A stretch of DNA of 32,223 nt from Uliginosibacterium gangwonense. GTDB lineage: Bacteria; Pseudomonadota; Gammaproteobacteria; Burkholderiales; Rhodocyclaceae. A model generated the notes under the pieces. That model saw only the letters and a list, made by a program, of their open reading frames with translations, had not been told where the DNA came from and did no database searches. Position numbers and translations under genes: made by a program. Location of the stretch: the NCBI GenBank assembly GCA_020723855.1, contig DYIB01000026.1, forward strand, positions 1 to 32,223, written 5' to 3'. Below are positions 19,611-28,857 of this stretch, one piece after another (position 1 is the first letter of the stretch; each line of letters starts with the position of its first letter).

Positions 19611-19934
19611 TCAGGCGGCACGCAGTTTGTTCGGCCTGGCGCAGTTGCGGCTGAAATGGAGCGCCAGGGTGCGGTACACCATCAGGGGCAGCAGCCACAC
19701 GCGGGTGTGGGCGCGCACCAGGGGCGCCAGGTTCTCGGCGGCATAGGCCGCAGGCGCTTCGGCCGCGATCAGCTCCAGGAAGCGCTGGACCGCCGCGGCG
19801 TAGTAGTCGGAGGTCCCGACCCAGCCGGTCTTGACGGTGGCGTCCCTGACCGCCTCCCGCCACAAGGCCTCGGCGCGCTTATCGCTGATGCCCGTGCGGC
19901 GGGCATGCCAGGTAACAATCATCGGTGTTTTCAT
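19611..19934 (-). CDS. conserved hypothetical protein (107 residues)
   Basis: No function recognised. From ATG at 19934 (AAGGAG upstream) it reads MKTPMIVTWHARRTGISDKR, then a helical acidic/basic part with WVGTSDYYAAAVQRFLELIA, and a basic C-terminus (HTRVWLLPLMVYRTLALHFS, then NCARPNKLRAA). No signal peptide, no clear membrane segment, one Cys. A longer frame from 20015 exists, but its extra residues look like leader sequence. It is convergent with the globin gene. The region upstream carries an FNR-type box at -41.5 of a candidate promoter, so expression under low oxygen is plausible. Confidence 0.7.
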   Translation of the reverse strand: MKTPMIVTWHARRTGISDKRAEALWREAVRDATVKTGWVGTSDYYAAAVQRFLELIAAEAPAAYAAENLAPLVRAHTRVWLLPLMVYRTLALHFSRNCARPNKLRAA

Positions 19935-20033
19935 GCGGTTCTCCTTGCCATCGTGTAGCCATAGGGCCGGGGGACGCCTTGTGGGCTCCGCCGGCCGAGC
20001 CATGTTGCTATGCAAAATAATAAGACCAGCTCA

Positions 20034-20075
20034 ATCTTAGTCGCTATTAGGCCAGCAAGACTTGATCGAGTTCAA
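20034..20075 (-). promoter_or_regulatory. FNR/ANR-type box with class II promoter
   Basis: Box at 20062-20075: on the minus strand TTGAA-N4-ATCAA, one mismatch from the FNR consensus TTGAT-N4-ATCAA, inside the wider near-palindrome CTTGATCGAGTTCAAG. Twenty-two bases downstream lies TAAGAT (20039-20034). If the start is at 20027, the box is centred exactly at -41.5, the class II activator position. The leader to the ATG at 19934 would be about 93 bases. Confidence 0.55.
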
Positions 20076-20095
20076 GAAATTTTTGCGATGCACAA

Positions 20096-20124
20096 ATTAT
20101 AGCCAAATGACCGGCTGGTAAGAA
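20096..20124 (-). promoter_or_regulatory. second upstream promoter of the 107-residue gene
   Basis: Minus strand TTCTTA, 17-base spacer, perfect TATAAT (20101-20096). The predicted start near 20089 puts the FNR-type box just downstream, where a bound regulator would block this promoter. Confidence 0.4.
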
Positions 20125-20140
20125 GGGGGTGCCCAAGTAG

Positions 20141-20157
20141 GCACAAGCTATTTGTGC
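20141..20157. promoter_or_regulatory. operator-like palindrome GCACAA-N5-TTGTGC
   Basis: Perfect 6-bp arms with a 5-base centre. A third GCACAA copy lies at 20090-20095. It sits between the promoters of the 107-residue gene and uvrD in an AT-richer island. The regulator is unknown; it is not a LexA box. Confidence 0.42.
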
Positions 20158-20215
20158 ACTGTGCTGCAACATGGAACGGGAGAAGACCTTCGGCGGGTGG
20201 CTTCCCGGCGGAAGG

Positions 20216-20221
20216 TATAAT
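20216..20221 (+). promoter_or_regulatory. uvrD promoter (-10 box)
   Basis: Perfect TATAAT 25 bases before the uvrD ATG at 20246; no good -35. Its position inside the longer open frame argues against the upstream ATG at 20171. Confidence 0.42.
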
Positions 20222-20245
20222 GGCCGCTACTTCCGATCGCAGCCG

Positions 20246-22573
20246 ATGTCGAATTTTCTCCGCGGACTCAATCCCGAGCAGCTCGCCGCCGTCACCCTGC
20301 CGCCTCAGCACGCCCTGATCCTGGCCGGGGCGGGCAGCGGCAAGACCCGGGTGCTCACCACCCGCATCGCCTGGCTGATCCAGACCGGCCAGGTCTCGCC
20401 CCAGGGCGTGCTGGCGGTGACCTTCACCAACAAGGCGGCCAAGGAGATGCTGGCGCGCCTGTCCGCCATGCTGCCCATCGATACCCGCGGCATGTGGATC
20501 GGCACCTTCCACGGCCTGTGCAACCGGCTGCTGCGCGCCCACCACCGGGACGCCGGCCTGCCCCAGTTGTTCCAGATCCTCGATTCCGCCGACCAACTGG
20601 CCGCCATCAAGCGCCTGCTCAAGACGCTCAACGTGGACGACGAGAAATTTCCGCCGCGGGAGCTGATGCATTTCATCAACGCCCAGAAGGAGGCGGGCCT
20701 GCGCCCCCACGCGGTGGAGGCCCGGGACGACTATACGCGCCGGCGCAGTGAGCTGTACCAGGCCTACGAGGCCCAGTGCCAGCGCGAGGGTGTGGTGGAC
20801 TTCGCCGAGCTGCTGCTGCGCTGCCACGAGCTGCTGGAGCGCAACGAGATCCTGCGGCGCCATTACCAGGCACGCTTCCGCCACATCCTGGTGGACGAGT
20901 TCCAGGACACCAATGCGCTCCAGTACCGCTGGCTCAAGCTGCTCGCCGGCTACAACGAACGCAGTCCGGCCGCCGGGCCGCCCCAAGGCCGGACGGCACG
21001 AGGCGGAGCCGTGCCGGGCACTGAAGTCGTTTCGGAGTCGCCCGTGATTTCCTCGCGCAGCGAGCAAATCGTCTCCCCTCCCGTGAAGGAGGGGACGGGG
21101 GCGGGCGGGTGTATCTTCGCTGTGGGGGATGACGACCAGTCGATCTATGCCTTCCGCGGCGCCGAGGTGGGCAACATGCGCGACTTCGAGCGCGAGTTCC
21201 GGGTGCACCACGTGATCCGCCTGGAGCAGAACTACCGCTCCCACGGCAACATCCTCGATGCCGCCAATGCCATCATCAAGCACAACGTGTCGCGCCTGGG
21301 CAAGAACCTATGGACCAACGCCGGCGCCGGCGAGCCGATCCGCGTGTTCGAGGCCTACGGCGACGGCGACGAGGCACGCTGGATCGTGGAGGAAGTGAAG
21401 GCCCTGTCCCTGGACGGCGTGGCGCGCCGGGAGGTGGCCCTGCTGTACCGCTCCAATGCCCAGTCGCGCGTGCTGGAGCATGCCCTGTTTTCCGCCGGCA
21501 TTCCCTACCGCGTCTATGGGGGGCTGCGCTTCTTCGAGCGCCAGGAGATCAAGCATGCCCTGGCCTATCTGCGCCTCATCGCCAATCCGGACGACGACAC
21601 CGCCTTCCTGCGGGTGGTGAATTTTCCGGCGCGCGGCATCGGTGCGCGCTCCCTGGAGCAACTGCAGGACGCGGCGCGCGCCCGGGGCAGCAGCCTCTAC
21701 GGCGCCGTGCCCCACCTGGCCGGCAAGGCGGGCGCCACCGTGGGCCAGTTCGTGCAGCTTCTGGGGCGGCTCAAGGACACTGCCGCGGGCCTGGCACTGC
21801 CCGAGATCGTGGAAGCCGTGCTCGATTCTTCCGGGCTGCGCGCCCACTATCAGGCGGAGAAGGAAGGCCAGGACCGGCTCGCCAACCTGAACGAGCTGAT
21901 CAACGCCGCGGCCAACTTCGTTGCCGAAGAGGATGACGTCTCCCTGGCGTCCTTCCTGGCCCATGCTTCCCTGGAGGCGGGCGAGCATCAGGCGGGCGAG
22001 GGCGACGACGCCCTGCAGCTCATGACCGTCCATGCCGCCAAGGGCCTGGAATTCGACGTGGTGTTCCTGAGCGGGCTGGAGGAGGGACTGTTCCCCCACG
22101 AACAGTCGACCCTCGAGCCAGAGGGCCTGGAGGAGGAACGCCGCCTCATGTATGTGGCCGTGACACGGGCACGCAAACGGCTCTACCTGTCCTATGCCCA
22201 GACGCGCATGCTGCACGGGCAATCGCGCTACAACCTGCCTTCGCGCTTCCTGGAGGAGATCCCCGAAGGGCTGCTGAAATGGCTCACGCCCAAGTCGGGC
22301 AGGGGCGGCCGGGCGTGGGGCGCCGCGCAGGCCGGGTACGCCGGTGCGCCGGCGGGCTACAACGGCGCGTGCTCCAGGACGGCGGACCGCGACAGGAACG
22401 CAGCCGCAACGGGCGGCTTGCGTGTCGGTCAAACCGTGACCCACCCCAGGTTCGGCCAGGGCGTGATCGTCGATGCCGAGGGCGCCGGGTCGGACGCGCG
22501 GGTGCAGGTGAATTTCGGCCGCGAGGGCATGAAGTGGCTGGCGCTCTCCGTGGCCAAGCTGACACCCGTCTAA
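20246..22573 (+). CDS. uvrD: DNA helicase II, UvrD/PcrA family, with an in-frame insert
   Basis: ATP-driven 3'-5' helicase for mismatch and excision repair. 775 residues. Walker A AGAGSGKT 27-34; motif Ib TFHG 87-90; Walker B VDEFQD 216-221; motif III GDDDQSIYAFRG from 294; LEQNYRS; late motifs TVHAAKGLEFDVVFL and YVAVTRARKRLYLSYAQTR; a C-terminal Tudor-like domain (VGQTVTHPRFGQGVIVDAEG) as in UvrD/PcrA. ATG at 20246 is chosen because the protein then starts MSNFLRGLNPEQ and TATAAT lies just upstream. Odd: about 50 extra residues (near 238-288), low-complexity and rich in Gly, Pro and Ser, separate motif II from motif III, where E. coli UvrD has about seven residues. Confidence 0.95.
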   Translation: MSNFLRGLNPEQLAAVTLPPQHALILAGAGSGKTRVLTTRIAWLIQTGQVSPQGVLAVTFTNKAAKEMLARLSAMLPIDTRGMWIGTFHGLCNRLLRAHHRDAGLPQLFQILDSADQLAAIKRLLKTLNVDDEKFPPRELMHFINAQKEAGLRPHAVEARDDYTRRRSELYQAYEAQCQREGVVDFAELLLRCHELLERNEILRRHYQARFRHILVDEFQDTNALQYRWLKLLAGYNERSPAAGPPQGRTARGGAVPGTEVVSESPVISSRSEQIVSPPVKEGTGAGGCIFAVGDDDQSIYAFRGAEVGNMRDFEREFRVHHVIRLEQNYRSHGNILDAANAIIKHNVSRLGKNLWTNAGAGEPIRVFEAYGDGDEARWIVEEVKALSLDGVARREVALLYRSNAQSRVLEHALFSAGIPYRVYGGLRFFERQEIKHALAYLRLIANPDDDTAFLRVVNFPARGIGARSLEQLQDAARARGSSLYGAVPHLAGKAGATVGQFVQLLGRLKDTAAGLALPEIVEAVLDSSGLRAHYQAEKEGQDRLANLNELINAAANFVAEEDDVSLASFLAHASLEAGEHQAGEGDDALQLMTVHAAKGLEFDVVFLSGLEEGLFPHEQSTLEPEGLEEERRLMYVAVTRARKRLYLSYAQTRMLHGQSRYNLPSRFLEEIPEGLLKWLTPKSGRGGRAWGAAQAGYAGAPAGYNGACSRTADRDRNAAATGGLRVGQTVTHPRFGQGVIVDAEGAGSDARVQVNFGREGMKWLALSVAKLTPV
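20964..21095 (+). repeat. palindromic element inserted in frame in uvrD
   Basis: Three inverted repeats in a row: GTCCGGCC (20964-20971) with GGCCGGAC (20987-20994); GGCACG (20995-21000) with CGTGCC (21010-21015); TCCCCTCC (21074-21081) with GGAGGGGA (21088-21095). Together they fill the segment that makes this helicase longer than its family. It resembles short intergenic palindromic repeats of GC-rich proteobacteria, here read as protein. Confidence 0.65.
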
Positions 22574-22586
22574 GGAGTTCCGACCG

Positions 22587-23384
22587 ATGAAAATGAGCGC
22601 CAACGGCATCGACATCCATTACGACCTCACCGGCAGCGGCCCCCATGTGACCTTCGTACACTCGCTGTCGAGCAATCATTCCATCTGGGAGTCCCAGGTC
22701 AAGACGCTCAAGGACAGCCATGCGCTCCTGACCTTCGACTTGCGCGGCCATGGCCGGAGCAGCGCGCCTGCCGGAGCCTATACCCTGGAGCTGCTGGCCG
22801 ACGACGTACTGGGGCTGTGGGATGCCCTGGGGATCGACCGGTCCCATGTCGTCGGCATCTCCCTGGGCGGCATGGTGGCCCAGACCCTGGCGCTGAAGGC
22901 GCGCCGGCGGGTCAAGAGCCTGGTGCTGGCGGACACCAGCAGCTACTATCCGCCCGCCGCCGCCGCGGCCTTCGCCGACCGCATCCGTATCGTCGGCGAA
23001 CAGGGCGTCGAACCGCTGGTGCAGCCGACCCTGGAGCGCTGGTTCACGGCACCTTTCCGCCGGGAGCGACCGGAAGCGGTGGAGCGCATCGCCAATCTGA
23101 TCCGGCGTACCCCGGCGAGCGGCTATATCGGCTGCTGCCATGCCATCGCCCGGCTCGACACCTTTTCGCGCCTGAACGAAATCCGCTGCCCGACCCTGGT
23201 CATCGTCGGCGAGCAGGACCAGGGCACGCCGCCCGACATGGCACGCGCCATTGCCGAGGGCATCGCGGGGGCGCGCCTGGAAATCATCCCCGGCGCCCAT
23301 CTCACCTGCGTGGAGCAGGCGGAAGTCTTCAACAAGCTTCTGTTGGATTTCCTCGCGAGCCAAGACCAGGAGACGCGCGGTTAG
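22587..23384 (+). CDS. alpha/beta-fold hydrolase, 3-oxoadipate enol-lactonase-like
   Basis: 265 residues. Alpha/beta hydrolase with nucleophile S92 in VGISLGGMVAQ, acid D211 in VIVGEQDQGTP and base H238 in IPGAHLTCVEQ. The oxyanion-side segment near the N-terminus reads FVHSLSSNHSIW, and LLTFDLRGHGRSSAP is typical of PcaD-like enzymes. No other beta-ketoadipate gene is nearby, so PcaD activity is not claimed; hydrolysis of a small ester or lactone is the safe statement. AAGGAG precedes ATG at 22587, 13 bases after uvrD, so it may be co-transcribed with it. Confidence 0.85.
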   Translation: MKMSANGIDIHYDLTGSGPHVTFVHSLSSNHSIWESQVKTLKDSHALLTFDLRGHGRSSAPAGAYTLELLADDVLGLWDALGIDRSHVVGISLGGMVAQTLALKARRRVKSLVLADTSSYYPPAAAAAFADRIRIVGEQGVEPLVQPTLERWFTAPFRRERPEAVERIANLIRRTPASGYIGCCHAIARLDTFSRLNEIRCPTLVIVGEQDQGTPPDMARAIAEGIAGARLEIIPGAHLTCVEQAEVFNKLLLDFLASQDQETRG

Positions 23385-23447
23385 CGGCGGCTTATGCTGC
23401 CTCGCGGAGCTGGCCGCAACTTCGCGCGAGGTGGCCCGCACCGGCAA

Positions 23448-23467
23448 CCGCCTGGGCAACCAGGCGG
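23448..23467. repeat. 8-bp hairpin with GCAA tetraloop
   Basis: CCGCCTGG-GCAA-CCAGGCGG in the 157-base gap between the hydrolase and SDR genes. A perfect stem with a GNRA loop on the plus strand and no T-run; possibly a 3' stabiliser or weak terminator. Confidence 0.5.
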
Positions 23468-23541
23468 ACACCATCGATGCGGTAGGATCACTCTACCCCG
23501 GGCAACGGCACCGCAGACGAGACTGATATCGGGAGAAGGAC

Positions 23542-24321
23542 ATGGATCTCGGCATCGCCGGAAAAACCGCATTGGTATGCGCCGCCAGCAAAGGCCTGGG
23601 CCGGGCCTGCGCATTCGCCCTGGCCGGGGAAGGCGTCAATCTGGTCATCGTCGCGCGCGGCGCCGAGGCGCTGGAAGCGGCGGCGGCGCAAATCCGCCAT
23701 GCCACCGGGGTGAACGTGCGGGCGGTGGCGACCGATATCACCACCGCGGCGGGCCGCGCCGCGGCTCTTGCTGCCTGCCCGCAGCCGGACATACTGGTGA
23801 ACAACGCCGGCGGGCCGCCGCCGGGCGATTTCCGCGAATGGAGCCGGGATGACTGGCTACGGGCGCTGGATGCCAACATGCTCACGCCCATCGAACTGAT
23901 CAAGGCCACCGTGGATGGCATGATCGAGCGGCGTTTCGGGCGCATCGTCAACATCACCTCCAGCGCCGTAAAGGCACCCATCGACATCCTGGGACTGTCC
24001 AACGGCGCACGTTCCGGTCTTACCGGCTTCGTCGCCGGGCTGGCGCGCAAGACGGTGAAGCACAACGTCACCATCAACAACCTGCTGCCCGGGCCCTTCG
24101 CCACCGACCGCCTGCGCGCGACGGTGGAGGCGGCGGCCAATGCCGCGGGCAAGCCTTTCGAAGAAGTGTGGGCGGCGCGCATGCATGCCAACCCGGCCGG
24201 CCGCTTCGGCGATCCCGAGGAATTCGGCCGCGCCTGCGCCTTCCTGTGCAGCGCCCACGCGGGCTATATCACGGGCCAGAACCTGCTGCTCGACGGCGGC
24301 GCCTATCCCGGCGCTTTCTGA
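23542..24321 (+). CDS. SDR family oxidoreductase with atypical active site
   Basis: 259 residues, Rossmann fold. Cofactor loop CAASKGLGRA (13-22, in place of TGxxxGxG), NNAGG at 87-91, Ser pair S140/S141 in NITSSAVKAP, C-terminal YITGQNLLLDGGAYPG. The expected YxxxK is missing: the aligned stretch is LGLSNGARSGLTGF, placing L152 where Tyr and A156 (R157 next) where Lys should be. This LSNGARSGL version is, from memory, shared by a whole subfamily annotated as SDR or 3-oxoacyl-ACP reductase-like, so it is not a local mutation. Substrate unknown. AGAAGGA precedes ATG at 23542. Confidence 0.86.
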   Translation: MDLGIAGKTALVCAASKGLGRACAFALAGEGVNLVIVARGAEALEAAAAQIRHATGVNVRAVATDITTAAGRAAALAACPQPDILVNNAGGPPPGDFREWSRDDWLRALDANMLTPIELIKATVDGMIERRFGRIVNITSSAVKAPIDILGLSNGARSGLTGFVAGLARKTVKHNVTINNLLPGPFATDRLRATVEAAANAAGKPFEEVWAARMHANPAGRFGDPEEFGRACAFLCSAHAGYITGQNLLLDGGAYPGAF

Positions 24322-24484
24322 GGGCGGCGCGGGTATAGAAGTTGAGCGCCGGCGGCGTGGCATGGACGAATTCGTCGGTGCCTCGGCGCATCAGCTTGAA
24401 CTGCAGCATCTGGTCGAAGAACTCCGCCAGGGTCGGCTCGGCTTCTGCCGCCCTGCCCAGCAAGTACTGGCTGGAATCTGCCGC
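24322..24484 (-). pseudogene. unidentified gene fragment, antisense
   Basis: The minus strand reads as believable protein for about 50 residues (SQYLLGRAAEAEPTLAEFFD, then QMLQFKLMRRGTDEFVHATP and PALNFYTRAAL) before running into the antisense of the SDR gene. It has no start of its own and meets the DctD fragment head-on. I do not recognise the family. It looks like the C-terminal end of a lost gene. Confidence 0.35.
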
Positions 24485-24774
24485 CCCTGCGCAGCCGCAA
24501 GGAGGACATCCCGCTGCTGTTCGCCCATTTCCTACGGCGGGCCGCCGAGCGCTACTGTCTGGGCGTGCATGCCGCGCCCGGGCCGGCGGCGTCCGGACCG
24601 GCGTCCCTGGCGGAGCGGGTAGACCGGGTCGAGCGCAGCATCATCGAGGAGGCGCTGCGCCGCTCGCGCGGCCAAGTCACCCAGGCGGCCGAGTACCTGG
24701 TGGTGCCCAAGAAAACCCTCTACGACAAGCTGCGCCGCTACAACCTCGATCCCGACAAATACCGGGCAGGCTGA
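24475..24774 (+). pseudogene. C-terminal fragment of a DctD/NtrC-type sigma-54 activator
   Basis: About 99 codons remain. NLPPLRSRKEDIPLLFAHFL is the end of the AAA+ sigma-54 interaction domain; after a linker comes a Fis-type helix-turn-helix, SIIEEALRRSRGQVTQAAEY and LVVPKKTLYDKLRRYNLD, ending at TGA 24774. The KKTLYDKLRRY form is typical of DctD-like regulators of C4-dicarboxylate uptake. The receiver and most of the ATPase domain are gone, so it cannot activate transcription. It lies just before malic enzyme, which fits a former C4-dicarboxylate locus. Confidence 0.72.
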
Positions 24775-24820
24775 GTCCGCCTGCGGATGCCCACAATGGG
24801 GGCGGCGCGCCGTTGTCCAG

Positions 24821-24826
24821 TAAAAT
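24821..24826 (+). promoter_or_regulatory. candidate maeB promoter (-10 box)
   Basis: TAAAAT, 57 bases before the maeB ATG; no convincing -35. The leader of about 50 bases ends in a good AGGAG. Confidence 0.35.
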
Positions 24827-24883
24827 GCGCTTAGGGAGATCCGCCCCGTCTCCCGTGACGCTCTAGGGAATCAGGAGAGAGAA

Positions 24884-27163
<2,280 letters not shown>

Positions 27164-27217
27164 GCCGGGAACCACGGCGGCGCGCCGCGGTCTTCCCGGG
27201 CGAGGAGGGCGGACGCG

Positions 27218-27418
27218 ATGTCCCGATGGCTGATCACTCTTGGCCTGGTGCTGGTGGCGCTGGGGCTGCTGTGGCCGCTGGCCACCCGGCTCGGCCTGGG
27301 GCGGCTGCCCGGAGACATTCTCATCAAACGGGAAGGTTTTACTTTCTATTTCCCGCTCACCACGGGCCTGCTCGTGTCCGCCCTGATCACCCTGATCCTG
27401 TGGATCTTCCGCCGCTGA
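27218..27418 (+). CDS. DUF2905 small membrane protein
   Basis: 66 residues with two membrane segments (about 4-22 and 46-64) around the loop LGRLPGDILIKREGFTFYFP, the DUF2905 signature. Function unknown; the family is widespread and usually encoded alone. GAGGAGGG precedes ATG at 27218, 54 bases after maeB, so it may be on the same message. Confidence 0.88.
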   Translation: MSRWLITLGLVLVALGLLWPLATRLGLGRLPGDILIKREGFTFYFPLTTGLLVSALITLILWIFRR

Positions 27419-27568
27419 GGGTTGCCGCCGTGTCGCAGCGCATGCCCGGCCGCCGCGGGCGGATGCTAAAGTAGTGGCGGGACCGGGAGCGCGCCGGCTC
27501 GCGAGAAAGGCTCAATCGGCCCGCTGCCGTGCCGTTAGTAATGTTGCCGCGGGACGCCCACTGACCCA

Positions 27569-28703
27569 ATGGACATAAAAGTACCGGTTGCGCGCCTCAA
27601 CCACGGGATGTTCGTGCACGAGCTGGATCGGCCCTGGCTCGACACGCCTTTTGCGCTCCAGGGTTTCCTCATCCGGGACGAAGACCAGGTGCAGCGCCTG
27701 CGCCAGTACTGCTCCTACGGTCTGGGTAGACCCCGCCCAGTCCCGGCCGGGCGCCATTCCCGCCGACCTGATGGCGGACCTGGAGGCCGGCCCCGACGAC
27801 AAGCCGCTGGCCGGCGACATCGAGCTGTTGCCGCCGCACCTGCGCCGCGCCGCGCTGCAGAAGGTGCGCAGCCGTTTCCCCGATGCCCCCCCATCCGGGA
27901 GACCATCCTCTACGAGGAGCGCACCTCCTTCGAGGAGGAGCGGCCCGCCGCCCGCGCCGCCTGCACCAGACCGACAGCTATACCTACAGCCACTTGATCG
28001 ACGCTTCCGTCTACCTCATCGCCTTCGGCCGCCAGCTCGGCTTTCCCGAGCCGGTGCTGCAGATCCTGGGGCTGGCAGGGCTGATGATAGACATCGGCAA
28101 GCTGCGCGTGCCGCCGGAAGTGCTGCATCACCCGGGCGAGCTGACGCCCCAGCGGTTCGAACAGGTCAAGGAGCATGTGCGCCACGGCATAGACATGCTG
28201 CACGAGATCGGCACCGTACCGGGCAAGGCACTGGAAATCATCGCGCGCCACCACGAGCGCTGGGACGGCAGCGGCTACCCGGACGGCCTGGCGGCCGAGG
28301 CCATAGGGATATTCGGCTCGCTGGCGGGCATCGTCGATGTCTATACCGCCATGATCCTGGACCGTCCCTATGCCCGCGCCAAGTCCACCCTGCAGGGCCT
28401 GCAGGCCCTCTACGGCGGGTGCGAGCGGCTGTTCAGCGCCGCCCTTGTGGAGCAGTTCATCCAGATGGTGGGCGTCTATCCGGTGGGCAGCTTGGTGGAA
28501 CTGAATACCCAGGAAGTGGGCATCGTCATCCAGGAGAACCGTACGCGCCGCCTCAAGCCCAAACTGATGCTGCTGCCGGATGCCCGCAAGCAGCCCTATG
28601 GCAAGCCGCCGGTGCTGGATCTGTTCACCGAGCCCCAGGACGCGGCCGGAAACCCGGTGACCATTGTGCGCGAGCTGGAGCCGGGCGCCTACCCCCTGCG
28701 CCG
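27569..28703 (+). pseudogene. HD-GYP domain protein (DUF3391 + HD-GYP), broken by frame breaks and a deletion
   Basis: Family role: cyclic-di-GMP hydrolysis. From ATG at 27569 the DUF3391 domain reads MDIKVPVARLNHGMFVHELD and on to QYCSY, then needs a one-base skip at 27719 to continue as VWVDPAQSRPG. A second break lies in a run of seven C at 27886-27892, after which IRETILYEERTSFEEE is in frame. A third near 27960 leads to LHQTDSYTYSHLIDASVYLI; the linker of perhaps 60 residues usually found here seems missing. The HD part reads GLMIDIGKLRVPPEVLHHPG, with Ile where the HD His should be; HHERWDGSGYPDGL (GYP motif) is intact. Homology stops at VRELEPGAY near 28690, where a PldA fragment follows. 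Confidence 0.8.
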
Positions 28704-28814
28704 CCCCTGTTCGCCAATGTCGGCGGCTATCTGCACTTCCAGTATTTCAACGGCTACGGCGAGAGCTTTCTCGATTACAACCTGAAGCGCCGCTCCCAGT
28801 TCCGCATCGGTTTT
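28704..28814 (+). pseudogene. C-terminal fragment of outer-membrane phospholipase A (PldA)
   Basis: In a different frame from the preceding HD-GYP part: PLFANVGGYLHFQYFNGYGE, then SFLDYNLKRRSQFRIGF. The FxGYGESLxDYN pattern is the hallmark of PldA near its last beta strands. Only about 37 residues remain, and the final strand runs into unrelated sequence 44 bases before the quinone oxidoreductase gene. Confidence 0.7.
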
Positions 28815-28857
28815 CCATCGTGCGTTAGCATAGAGCTTTTGCCTCGAGGAGACGACC

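Noticed and set aside
19611-20015. Longer start at 20015 for the 107-residue gene
   Set aside because: No ribosome site, and the extra residues look like leader translation; AAGGAG precedes 19934.
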